This document shows, piece by piece, positions 1 to 5,216 of a stretch of 56,738 nucleotides of DNA; within the stretch, counting starts at the first letter, position 1, and the number at the start of each line of letters is the position of its first letter. The notes under the pieces are model-generated. The model saw only the letters and a list, made by a program, of their open reading frames with translations, searched no databases and was not told the DNA's origin. The DNA comes from a virus. Location of the stretch: positions 1 through 56,738 of the IMG/VR virus record IMGVR_UViG_3300020733_000003; one strand, 5' to 3'. The position numbers were made by a program, and so were the translations under genes.

Positions 1-99
1 GGGGTCAAACCATAGGGTCAAAAGTTCAAGCATGATCCTCTTCAGTTCAAGCTCATCAGAAATTTGATCCCCTTCGACATGATAGTGAAGAAGTGTTGA
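1..99. repeat. Terminal direct repeat, copy 1 (circular contig overlap)
   Basis: Identical base for base to 56640-56738. A perfect 99-base overlap at both ends is the usual signature of a circular or circularly permuted genome assembled with a k-mer near that size. It could also be a true short terminal repeat. One copy should be dropped, leaving 56,639 bp. Confidence 0.95.
23..52. repeat. Iteron-like direct repeat AGTTCAAGC, two copies 21 bp apart
   Basis: AGTTCAAGC occurs at 23-31 and 44-52, start to start 21 bp, about two helical turns. GGGTCAAA is likewise doubled just before it (2-9 and 15-22). A looser third copy, GTTCAAGCAATGAG, lies at 398-411. Same-face repeats in a gene-free region suggest binding sites for a replication or regulatory protein; no binding protein is assigned. 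Confidence 0.5.
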
Positions 100-154
100 A
101 GTTAGACACCTCAAAATCAGCCAAAGAATTTTCCAAAACCTAGTATAGAAGATC

Positions 155-188
155 AAGGGGATCATCAAATGAGCCTCTTGATCCCCTT
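155..188. repeat. Inverted repeat, 10-bp arms with 14-base loop
   Basis: AAGGGGATCA at 155-164 is perfectly complementary to TGATCCCCTT at 179-188. The right arm lies inside the second copy of the 14-bp direct repeat, so the same core occurs in both orientations. It could be a hairpin in RNA or a dyad site for a DNA-binding protein. Confidence 0.6.
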
Positions 189-309
189 CGAGTACCCCCT
201 CTTGCTTATCAGACTCCTCTCTTGCGCCCCTTGACACCATCTGGTATGCTCTTCTCAGCCACCCTGAAGAAGGGGGGAGGGGGGGGATATTGTCTGAATC
301 CAGACCTCC

Positions 310-438
310 ATGAGCGATTTAGCAGGTGGCTACGACCTCGGACCAAACACTGACGACTCTTATTTTTGTATTGGAATCATGCAGTTCTTTAGGAGGGTTC
401 AAGCAATGAGCCCCTTCCAATCTAGTACCCCACAGTAA
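310..438 (+). CDS. Doubtful 42-residue ORF in the origin-like region
   Basis: ATG at 310, stop at 436-438, 42 residues beginning MSDLAGGYDLG. The first ATG has no clear ribosome binding site. An internal ATG at 405 has a strong one (AGGAGG at 391-396) but would yield only 10 residues. Low complexity is absent and composition is protein-like, yet I recognise no family and chance is a real possibility. Confidence 0.2.
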   Translation: MSDLAGGYDLGPNTDDSYFCIGIMQFFRRVQAMSPFQSSTPQ

Positions 439-502
439 AAGTGCTAGTTGGAGCAGGAAGTTGGGAGGTTTCTAAGGATTACTCCAACACAAGAAAGTTT
501 TA

Positions 503-610
503 ATGGCCCGCCCCGAATCATCAAAAATGTATAGTCGCAGGCAGGAAGTGAGCAGTCCCAAGAATTTAGAATCTACTAAGTTTGGGACTGTGGTATGCGC
601 GAGAGGCTAA
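503..610 (+). CDS. Doubtful 35-residue ORF
   Basis: ATG at 503, stop at 608-610, beginning MARPESSKMYSRR and rich in basic residues and serine. It ends two bases before the stop of the convergent gene at 612, which is a tidy fit, but the upstream AAGAAAG is a poor ribosome binding site. No family recognised. Confidence 0.2.
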   Translation: MARPESSKMYSRRQEVSSPKNLESTKFGTVVCARG

Positions 611-611
611 A

Positions 612-782
612 TCAATTGCTAACGATTAGCCGTCTGACCTTATCGCTGATTCCGGTTCCCGGTTTGGACAAGAGCAGTGTTAACTCCTGCTCGTTTAGGT
701 AGATGTTGAAGGCTTTTCGATACCCCTCTGGTGGCTCGGCTTTACCTTTTGGCCGGCCCGGTTTTGACTTGGTTTGGTTCAT
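612..782 (-). CDS. Small AT-hook / ribbon-helix-helix-like DNA-binding protein
   Basis: 56 residues. The N-terminus KSKPGRPKGK contains the GRP core of an AT-hook (minor-groove DNA binding). The rest (FNIYLNEQEL, then SDKVRRLIVS) has the strand-helix-helix pattern of Arc/CopG-type proteins. Its ATG overlaps the stop of the upstream gene (ATGA), so it is the last gene of the early minus operon and sits beside the origin-like repeats. A regulatory or origin-binding role is inference. It is too short for default gene callers. Confidence 0.6.
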   Translation of the reverse strand: MNQTKSKPGRPKGKAEPPEGYRKAFNIYLNEQELTLLLSKPGTGISDKVRRLIVSN

Positions 783-1069
783 AGTGTAACCTCTGCTCCC
801 CCTCGATAAGCAAAAGAATACGTTTGGAAGGATTGGGCATCGGGCGATACTTGCTTGACTTCCGCAAACTCCATGGTTGCCGCGTCGTAATCGTAGTCGT
901 GCGTTATCATATTCAGGGCCTCGATGATACGCGACTGTAAAGATCGGTTAGCATCGAATCCGGTGACTGATCCGAAAGAGCCACAAGGCTCTTCTAAGTC
1001 ACACCAGTCGTTGTTTGGCTGTCCGTTGCCGATGCAACAGACTTCGATTGATCGTAGTGCCTCACTCAT
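779..1069 (-). CDS. Hypothetical protein
   Basis: 96 residues beginning MSEALRSIEVCC; no recognised domain. Four cysteines lie in the first 30 residues (CC at 11-12, C23, C29), but not in a classical CxxC pair, so metal binding is uncertain. Its start lies 8 bases inside the end of the upstream gene and its stop overlaps the next ATG, so it is translationally coupled on both sides in the early minus operon. Confidence 0.6.
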   Translation of the reverse strand: MSEALRSIEVCCIGNGQPNNDWCDLEEPCGSFGSVTGFDANRSLQSRIIEALNMITHDYDYDAATMEFAEVKQVSPDAQSFQTYSFAYRGGAEVTL

Positions 1070-1349
1070 TAATTGCCCCTTCAGTGAGTTTAGTAACGCT
1101 AAGGATTACCACGTCTGGTGACGCGGGATAGTGGTGTTGGTGTTCGTCGTAGCAGTTATCGATGGTGTCGTACGGTAGAACATCGATGTCGATTTCGATA
1201 ATTTCATTGTTGATCTTCTCCAGCGAGACGTCATCCTCAAATGGGAAGTTGAAGGTGTCCTTCAAGGCGTCCTTAAGGTTGTCTGCTTCGACGACGATTT
1301 CAGAATACACTCGGACGTTCCGAGCGAATTGGATGGTGAATTTAGGCAT
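1062..1349 (-). CDS. Hypothetical acidic protein behind hammerhead leader 1
   Basis: 95 residues from the ATG at 1349 (MPKFTIQFARN), chosen because AGGAGAAAACC lies directly upstream. The frame stays open further 5', but that stretch is the ribozyme. The N-terminal half (RVYSEIVVEADNLKDAL) resembles a strand-then-helix module common in small phage proteins with no assigned function. The C-terminus is acidic. Expression is probably linked to the self-cleaving leader at 1369-1431. Confidence 0.65.
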   Translation of the reverse strand: MPKFTIQFARNVRVYSEIVVEADNLKDALKDTFNFPFEDDVSLEKINNEIIEIDIDVLPYDTIDNCYDEHQHHYPASPDVVILSVTKLTEGAINE

Positions 1350-1368
1350 TGGTTTTCTCCTGTCTGAT

Positions 1369-1431
1369 GGACTCATCAGCAGTGGCCTTACCACTGGACA
1401 GAGTAGGCTGTCTACCTGCTCTGTTTCGTCC
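1369..1431 (-). ncRNA. Type II hammerhead ribozyme, copy 1
   Basis: Read 5'-3' on the minus strand: GGAC (1431-1428), GAAA, stem III CAGAGCAGG/CCTACTCTG (one C-A mismatch) with 7-base loop TAGACAG, then UC, stem I CAGTGG/CCACTG with loop TAAGG, CUGAUGA (1379-1373), and GUCC (1372-1369) closing stem II with GGAC. All hammerhead core positions (CUGAUGA, GAAA, U16.1, H17) are present. Predicted cleavage is after C1397. Opening through stem II defines the type II permutation. It ends about ten bases before the ribosome binding site of the gene starting at 1349. Confidence 0.9.
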
Positions 1432-1452
1432 TGTAAGAGTTGCTTAAAGTAG

Positions 1453-1473
1453 AAGGGGGATATGCTCCCCCTT
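1453..1473 (-). terminator. Hairpin between gene 1482 and hammerhead 1
   Basis: AAGGGGGA (1453-1460) pairs with TCCCCCTT (1466-1473), 8 bp, loop of 5. On the minus strand it is followed by CTACTTTAAG, a poor U-run, so termination would be partial. It may instead protect the 3' end of the upstream message released by ribozyme cleavage. Confidence 0.45.
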
Positions 1474-1481
1474 ATGGAGTG

Positions 1482-1691
1482 TTAGGCTGTCAAAGACTTA
1501 GCCAATGCTTTAATCCATTGACCGGGATATTCCGATGCGGACGCTAGTCGTAAAATGTGTTGTTTCCCGTCTTCAGTTTTTGACAATGCGGTCAAAACAG
1601 ATTTAGCCGCTCTGACAAGATGCGGGCACGTTTCAAGGTAGTAGCGGTTATTTGCGGGTGTGGGATTGGTTTTCATGGGTTTTGTAAGCAT
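1482..1691 (-). CDS. Hypothetical protein
   Basis: 69 residues from 1691, or 64 from the second ATG (MKTNPTPANN) at 1676. Mostly helical by composition (HLVRAAKSVLTALSKTEDGK), no recognised domain. The start lies three bases after the stop of the tiny ORF 1695-1766 without a good ribosome binding site of its own, which suggests translational coupling. Confidence 0.5.
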   Translation of the reverse strand: MLTKPMKTNPTPANNRYYLETCPHLVRAAKSVLTALSKTEDGKQHILRLASASEYPGQWIKALAKSLTA

Positions 1692-1694
1692 GCT

Positions 1695-1766
1695 TTATTT
1701 CGAGGATGCTTGGACGTAGACTGCAAAGCCAATTTCGGAAGCAATCTTCCGACACTCTTCGATCAT
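1695..1766 (-). CDS. Tiny ORF (23 residues), possible leader or gene remnant
   Basis: ATG at 1766, three bases after the stop of the gene ending at 1771; stop at 1695-1697, just before the ATG at 1691. The peptide MIEECRKIASEIGFAVYVQ looks like a helix plus strand of a real protein rather than random sequence. It bridges two coupled genes. It may be a remnant of a longer gene or serve only to pass ribosomes on. Confidence 0.35.
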   Translation of the reverse strand: MIEECRKIASEIGFAVYVQASSK

Positions 1767-1770
1767 TCGG

Positions 1771-2163
1771 TTAGCTCGTTATTAGTTCTTCGTGTACCTT
1801 CTTGTCTTGTTCACGTTGTCCGTCAAAACAGTAGTTGGCTAGGGGGAACGTTCTAATCTCGTATGCCAAGTCTCGAAGATGCTGGGCGTAGTAGGCTTTG
1901 TCAAAATGAGGTTCCAGTTCATTCCAGATAGCTTGAATCTGATCCTCTGGAAACAATGCGCAGATCTTGTTCATCCTGATAGTCGTGATGTTGGTATCGG
2001 TGCTGCCGATCACAGTACAGGCTATCAGCCGTGTTCCGAATTCTGGATCGTCTCCAAGGGGATCGGTGGCTGTCTGAGCAGTCTGCAAAGTTAATGTCGA
2101 ACCCATTCCTGTGTGAATGATGCCGATTGATCCAAGTTCGTAGTAGATTTTCATTATGTTCAC
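1771..2163 (-). CDS. Hypothetical protein
   Basis: 130 residues if started at the GTG at 2163, which overlaps the upstream stop (GTGA), or 127 from the ATG at 2154 (MKIYYELGSIG). No recognised domain. The N-terminal half is beta-rich; the C-terminal half is helical with aromatic residues (IWNELEPHFDKAYYAQHL). Part of the early minus operon. Confidence 0.6.
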   Translation of the reverse strand: MNIMKIYYELGSIGIIHTGMGSTLTLQTAQTATDPLGDDPEFGTRLIACTVIGSTDTNITTIRMNKICALFPEDQIQAIWNELEPHFDKAYYAQHLRDLAYEIRTFPLANYCFDGQREQDKKVHEELITS

Positions 2164-2489
2164 GGGATCAAAAGAGATTTGATCTTGGCAATAGCGTCTT
2201 TAACTTGCGACGTGTCAGAAATGTTGACCATGATATAGCCATCATTATTCGATGAATAGCAAGAAGGTAAAGCGTGACCGGAAAAGCGAACTTTCACTCG
2301 TGGGCCATCAATCATATAGCCTTCGGCATCCAATCCCAAATCATCGTTCCAGACCGTAAGATAACGGGAAGCTGACTTCTCGGAATAACTTGCATAAACG
2401 GTTAAACCTGCTTTTTCTAGTTGATTAGACATTCGATTGAATGAAGATGCTAAGCCAGTGAATCCGCTTGATTTCTTGATAAGTGACAT
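2160..2489 (-). CDS. Hypothetical protein behind structured leader
   Basis: 109 residues, ATG at 2489 with CTAGGAGAC as ribosome binding site. Helical N-terminus (FNRMSNQLEKAGLTVYASYSE), then a beta-rich middle (YLTVWNDDLGLD, VKVRFSGHAL), then a C-terminal helix. The pattern resembles small alpha+beta phage proteins of unknown role. The 124-base leader folds into a three-helix junction (2501-2561) in the position where other genes of this operon carry hammerheads. Confidence 0.6.
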   Translation of the reverse strand: MSLIKKSSGFTGLASSFNRMSNQLEKAGLTVYASYSEKSASRYLTVWNDDLGLDAEGYMIDGPRVKVRFSGHALPSCYSSNNDGYIMVNISDTSQVKDAIAKIKSLLIP

Positions 2490-2500
2490 GGTTGTCTCCT

Positions 2501-2561
2501 AGTCCCATCGGAGCAGACTTTGGACTGCTCTTGTGGTTTAACAGCCCAGACTGGCTGGACT
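2501..2561 (-). ncRNA. Structured leader: three-helix junction lacking the hammerhead core
   Basis: On the minus strand AGTCC (2561-2557) can pair with GGACT (2505-2501). Inside lie two hairpins, CAGCC/GGCTG (2557-2542, sharing one base with the outer stem) and GAGCAG/CTGCTC (2530-2511), linked by TTAAACCACAA and CGATG. Layout and position match the hammerhead leaders, but GAAA and CUGAUGA are missing. It could be a decayed ribozyme, another ribozyme class, or a protein-binding leader. Confidence 0.35.
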
Positions 2562-2613
2562 GCCCATCACCATTGACTATGTGGGGAAGATAAGACTTCC
2601 TCTTAGTGAGTGT

Positions 2614-2889
2614 TTAGAAAAATGATCTCGGTCTTACATCTGGCCCGTACTTTCCAGAGTGCCGAGCCACACAAAGAAGTTCGTCTAACCAGCCGTCATT
2701 CACTCTTTCCGCAATCGCGTCAAGAATTTCGGTTTTGGTCATTTTGCGAAGTGGAGCGTAACCCCCAGTGATGGAGCATTCGGTTCCTTCGTTTTCCAAG
2801 AGCAAAACGATTAATCCGCTGTTTTTTGACAAAATAATGTGCCCTCGGTAGTTATCGTGAGTGAAAGAGAATGCTGGTTTCGTGATCAT
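2614..2889 (-). CDS. Hypothetical protein
   Basis: 91 residues, MITKPAFSFTHDNYRGHI. The start is fixed by AGGGGGGCAA immediately upstream, and the gene overlaps the previous one by 38 bases. Beta-rich first half with a glycine/threonine turn, helical second half (KTEILDAIAERVNDGWLDE). No recognised family. After its stop a small GGAAG/CTTCC hairpin precedes the structured leader of the next gene. Confidence 0.6.
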   Translation of the reverse strand: MITKPAFSFTHDNYRGHIILSKNSGLIVLLLENEGTECSITGGYAPLRKMTKTEILDAIAERVNDGWLDELLCVARHSGKYGPDVRPRSFF

Positions 2890-3202
2890 TTGCCCCCCTA
2901 TTGAGCATCTCTGTTTCTAGAGATTGGAAGTATGCTCTTGCTTCTGCTTTACCCTTAAATGACTTACCGAATGTAGCATGGCACAGGTAATCAAAGTGAG
3001 TGACACTCCATTTGCGGTTTGTCCACCGTGCCATTGATCCAGCAGGTTCAAACCCCGGCTCATGCTGTTTGAAGTACCAACATCGGTTATTCTCAGAGTC
3101 CACAAACGCATCGATAATCGATACCTGCGACATCTGGCCTTTGGCGTCAGTGTAGTTAGCTAATAGAATCTTCCCTGCTGGGATTTCTCGTTCTTGAATC
3201 AT
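2852..3202 (-). CDS. Hypothetical protein behind hammerhead leader 2
   Basis: 116 residues from ATG 3202 (MIQEREIPAGKIL), chosen for the AAGGAGACAATAAA site just upstream; the longer open frame runs into the ribozyme. Beta-rich N-terminal half (ILLANYTDAKG, VSIIDAFVDSENNRCWYF), then a helix with GKAEARAYFQSLE. No family recognised. Its message should begin with the 3' product of hammerhead 2 if the ribozyme is active. Confidence 0.6.
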   Translation of the reverse strand: MIQEREIPAGKILLANYTDAKGQMSQVSIIDAFVDSENNRCWYFKQHEPGFEPAGSMARWTNRKWSVTHFDYLCHATFGKSFKGKAEARAYFQSLETEMLNRGANDHETSILFHSR

Positions 3203-3221
3203 TTTATTGTCTCCTTCTGAC

Positions 3222-3282
3222 GGACTCATCAGCAGTGGCCTTACCACTGGACAAGTAGGCTGTTTACCTACTTGTTTCGTCC
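3222..3282 (-). ncRNA. Type II hammerhead ribozyme, copy 2
   Basis: Minus strand: GGAC (3282-3279), GAAA (3278-3275), stem III CAAGTAGG/CCTACTTG (8 perfect pairs, loop TAAACAG), UC, stem I CAGTGG/CCACTG (loop TAAGG), CUGAUGA (3232-3226), GUCC (3225-3222). Cleavage is predicted between 3250 and 3249. Compared with copy 1, stem I is identical while both strands of stem III changed together, evidence for selection on structure. Its 5' arm overlaps the last codons and stop of the gene at 3268-3483. Confidence 0.92.
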
Positions 3283-3483
3283 TGTTACTTGTGAGTGAAA
3301 CTCACAGATATAAGCTTTCTGCTCAATAGGCTTATCCCATGATCCGAACCGTTCTGGTTGATCGATTGGTATTACTGCTTTGCCCATGATTAGCTTTGGA
3401 CTGCTACCAAACGGGAAGAGGATTTGCACACTTCCGAGAATGTAGCTTGGTCCGAGAATCGATTGCTTTAATGTTGGTTTCAT
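3268..3483 (-). CDS. Hypothetical protein, first gene of the early minus operon
   Basis: 71 residues, MKPTLKQSILGPSYILG, with CCGGAGACAAC as ribosome binding site directly after hammerhead 3. Hydrophobic and glycine/proline-rich N-terminal half, no clear membrane helix, no recognised domain. Its final codons (T-G-R-N-K-stop) double as the 5' arm of hammerhead 2, so the 3' end of this message and the start of the next leader are the same bases. Confidence 0.6.
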   Translation of the reverse strand: MKPTLKQSILGPSYILGSVQILFPFGSSPKLIMGKAVIPIDQPERFGSWDKPIEQKAYICEFHSQVTGRNK

Positions 3484-3499
3484 GTTGTCTCCGGCGCCT

Positions 3500-3558
3500 C
3501 ACTCATCAGAGCAGGGTTGGCAATTCCTGCTGACACCAGCAGTTGCTGGTGTTTCGTG
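3500..3558 (-). ncRNA. Type II hammerhead ribozyme, copy 3 (diverged)
   Basis: Minus strand: CAC (3558-3556), GAAA (3555-3552), stem III CACCAGC/GCTGGTG (loop AACT), UC, stem I AGCAGG/CCTGCT (loop of 10), CUGAUGA (3509-3503), GUG (3502-3500) pairing with CAC. Predicted cleavage is between 3532 and 3531. Every helix sequence differs from copies 1 and 2 while all catalytic bases are kept. Stem II is only 3 bp, so its activity is less certain. It leads directly into the ribosome binding site of the gene starting at 3483. Confidence 0.85.
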
Positions 3559-3587
3559 TTTAAAGATCAACTCTATGCAATTGTCAA
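3559..3587 (-). promoter_or_regulatory. Candidate sigma70 promoter at hammerhead 3
   Basis: Minus strand TTGACA (3587-3582), 17-base spacer, TTTAAA (3564-3559). The -35 is perfect and the -10 matches 4 of 6. Initiation here would start within or just before the GAAA of hammerhead 3 and could give a transcript lacking an intact ribozyme, unlike transcripts from the upstream promoter at 3692. Confidence 0.45.
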
Positions 3588-3691
3588 AGTGCGGACTGTT
3601 GGAAAGCGCCTCATCCGTTTCTGATTGTGCGGTTCTTCCGATCCTCAGATCAGCGACTCTCTGTGGAGTCCTCGGTGCGTCTATGGATAAG

Positions 3692-3719
3692 ATCATAGCA
3701 CGATTCACTGTTTATACAA
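3692..3719 (-). promoter_or_regulatory. Candidate early promoter, extended -10
   Basis: Minus strand TTGTAT (3719-3714), 16 bases, TATGAT (3697-3692) preceded by TG one base upstream. The block GTGCTATGAT recurs exactly at the promoter of the other large minus operon (13233-13260). A start near 3685 would give a leader of about 200 bases containing hammerhead 3. Confidence 0.55.
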
Positions 3720-3880
3720 GTGGTTTTAGAATAGATTTTAGTGATGGCAGTGAAATACAGTATTGTTACTAGGTGAGGCTATCGATTGAACCTGTGGGTA
3801 AACCAATGTTTCACAGATGTTTCACAGACAAGAGCAGTCTCAGGGGTTAGGTTCAAAACACCCATTTCTTGCCGTCTGGA

Positions 3881-3898
3881 ATGCCCAAAAGTGGGCAT
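3881..3898. repeat. Inverted repeat ATGCCCA-4-TGGGCAT
   Basis: Perfect 7-bp arms (3881-3887, 3892-3898) with loop AAAG. A related imperfect pair, ATGCC.ATT with AATGGCAT, follows about 35 bases later. Candidate operator or hairpin in the intergenic control region. Confidence 0.5.
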
Positions 3899-3943
3899 CA
3901 AATACCTTGCCTTGTGTTTATATGCCTATTTTAAAAATGGCAT

Positions 3944-3957
3944 CTGAACCGGTTCAG
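3944..3957. promoter_or_regulatory. Perfect 14-bp palindrome, candidate operator
   Basis: CTGAACCGGTTCAG reads the same on both strands. Uninterrupted palindromes of this length in intergenic control DNA are typical dimer-binding sites. No partner is assigned; the double ribbon-helix-helix protein (12850-13200) or the AT-hook protein (612-782) are possibilities only. Confidence 0.5.
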
Positions 3958-4207
3958 TTTGCGATTTGAGCGATTGGCCCCGACGGGCTGGAGCAGAAAT
4001 TCACAGAAAGTAGTAGACAAACAGGTAGAAACCTACGATCTGAGAATCGTTAGGTTGGCTAAGTATCGTGCGAGGATCGTTTGGAACAGGAAACGAGCAG
4101 AAACTGGCGCAGTTGAGTAGTCCACTGCTGACAGACCAGCAGTCGATGAACAGGCTGTCAGACAACCAAGCAGACGTGCTTAATGGTGCGCTGTGCTGTG
4201 GCACCAG

Positions 4208-4263
4208 CAGTCGAGCAGTCGAGCAGTCGAGCAGTCGAGCAGTCGAGCAGTCGAGCAGTCGAG
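4208..4263. repeat. Tandem repeat, 7 copies of CAGTCGAG
   Basis: Seven perfect head-to-tail copies of an 8-bp unit. The period is not a multiple of three and both strands show long open frames only because of the repeat, so it is not coding. Copy number should vary by replication slippage. It lies about 230 bases upstream of the gene at 4489. Confidence 0.95.
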
Positions 4264-4488
4264 CTTACTCTTGGTTGGTTGGTAGGGTTGGTGGATGGGC
4301 TGTCGCTTTCGCTCAAGTATGTCCCCATGCCCACATGCCCCCCCCCCACACACCCGCTGGCCGCCGATCGCCTCCGCTATCGCCCCGATACAAACTGCGG
4401 CCTATTTTTTTGGACAAAAACCTTTTGGGTAGCATTGTTACTATTTCTCATGGTAATCTAGCGCCGCCCACCCGGGCAAGGAGTTTCT

Positions 4489-4797
4489 ATGTTCATAAAG
4501 CTTCATGAGAACTTTGGTGCAGAGACCTCGGAGACCTACTTCAACATGGCGACGGTCACTAAGGTCTTAAAGAGTCGACAGGACTCGACGTTCTTGATCG
4601 TAGGTGATGAGGGGTGCGAGATCACCGAGACGCCAGAGGAGATCATGAATCTTCTCAAGGTTGCCCAATACAATGCGACGGTTTATCCTGTTTTTGGTTG
4701 GACCCAGCCATTGACTATCAACAGTGAAACGCAGTGGAAGGCAATTCCCCAGACACACACTAGCCCTAACATCAGTGGGGAGGGTCCAAAGGAATGA
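4489..4797 (+). CDS. Small protein with FlbD-like N-terminal module
   Basis: 102 residues with a good ribosome binding site (GCAAGGAG). The first 56 residues (MFIKLHENFG, then FNMATVTKVL, then ITETPEEIMNLL) follow the pattern of short FlbD-like or DUF-type proteins: a beta strand, a segment naming the expected location, a strand, then a helix beginning PEEI. The C-terminal 40 residues are low in structure. Function unknown. First of three coupled genes; its stop overlaps the next ATG. Confidence 0.6.
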   Translation: MFIKLHENFGAETSETYFNMATVTKVLKSRQDSTFLIVGDEGCEITETPEEIMNLLKVAQYNATVYPVFGWTQPLTINSETQWKAIPQTHTSPNISGEGPKE

Positions 4798-5216
4798 AAG
4801 CGCCGTGGATGAGGGAAGATGGCCCGGGCTTTGTGTTCCGCAAGTTCGAGCCGAGGGATAAGCCCGATAGTTTTCAGGTCTTCTGCCGCTACCGGGTTGG
4901 CGACAATCGGTCGCTGGGTGTTTACCGGATGGGGAACAAGGGGCCAGTGAAATCGCAGGCTCTGAAGATGTTGACAGACGCGACGCCTGAGACACTGCTG
5001 ATGATCCTGTGGCACTTTATCGAGACGCCTATGCTGATCAAGGGGCCGGGAACCCCTGTTAGCCACAAGAAGGGCAAGTATGATGCGGCTAAGAAGCACA
5101 TCATCAAGGCGCTGGAGATCTTTGTGGAGATCAGGGAGGAGGACGAGGAGGAGGCAAGGAAGCTGGCCGAAGAGGTGAACGGAAAGAAGGAGAAGGTGGA
5201 AGATGATGGGAAGTAG
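4794..5216 (+). CDS. Hypothetical protein with acidic C-terminal helix
   Basis: 140 residues. The N-terminal half is beta-rich and aromatic (GPGFVFRKFEPRD, FQVFCRYRVGDNRSLGVY). Residues from about 100 on form a highly charged helix (KALEIFVEIREEDEEEARKL) likely to be a coiled coil. No recognised family. ATGA overlap with the gene upstream, 14-base overlap with the gene downstream. Confidence 0.6.
   Translation: MKAPWMREDGPGFVFRKFEPRDKPDSFQVFCRYRVGDNRSLGVYRMGNKGPVKSQALKMLTDATPETLLMILWHFIETPMLIKGPGTPVSHKKGKYDAAKKHIIKALEIFVEIREEDEEEARKLAEEVNGKKEKVEDDGK

Larger units (their letters stand above)
100..611. other. Repeat-rich gene-poor region, candidate replication origin
   Basis: Together with 56412-56639 across the circle junction this makes roughly 0.8 kb without a confident gene. 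It holds a 14-bp direct repeat (TTGATCCCCTTCGA at 64-77 and 178-191), a 10-bp inverted repeat (155-164 with 179-188), a G-run near 274-290 and the AGTTCAAGC iterons. Two weak plus-strand ORFs (310-438, 503-610) lie inside. The origin role is inferred from repeats and position only. Confidence 0.4.
3720..4488. other. Non-coding region between divergent operons
   Basis: No convincing gene in about 770 bases. It contains a doubled TGTTTCACAGA (near 3810-3830), an ATGCCCA/TGGGCAT hairpin, the palindrome at 3944, an imperfect hairpin (AACCTACGAT 4030-4039 with ATCGTTAGGTT 4046-4056), a 7-copy 8-bp repeat, a GGTTGGTTGGTAGGG run (4273-4287) that could form a two-layer G-quadruplex, and a C-run near 4339. 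A control region for both flanking operons is the natural inference. Confidence 0.6.

Noticed and set aside
53-59. Minus-strand CTGATGA near the genome end as a hammerhead
   Set aside because: No GAAA and no closing stems at the right distance.
1350-1394. N-terminal extension MVRPLLMSPS of gene 1062 (and the same for gene 2852)
   Set aside because: It is read from hammerhead stem I and CUGAUGA bases; a good Shine-Dalgarno precedes the internal ATG in both cases.
3499-3708. Minus-strand 69-residue frame (MNRAMILSIDAP) across hammerhead 3
   Set aside because: Its start lies upstream of the -10 at 3692 and its 3' third is the ribozyme; no ribosome binding site.
4068-4508. Plus-strand 146-residue open frame over the 8-bp tandem repeat
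   Set aside because: The frame stays open only because the repeat lacks stops; it has Ser/Ala/Val low complexity, no ribosome binding site, and runs into the real gene at 4489 in another frame.
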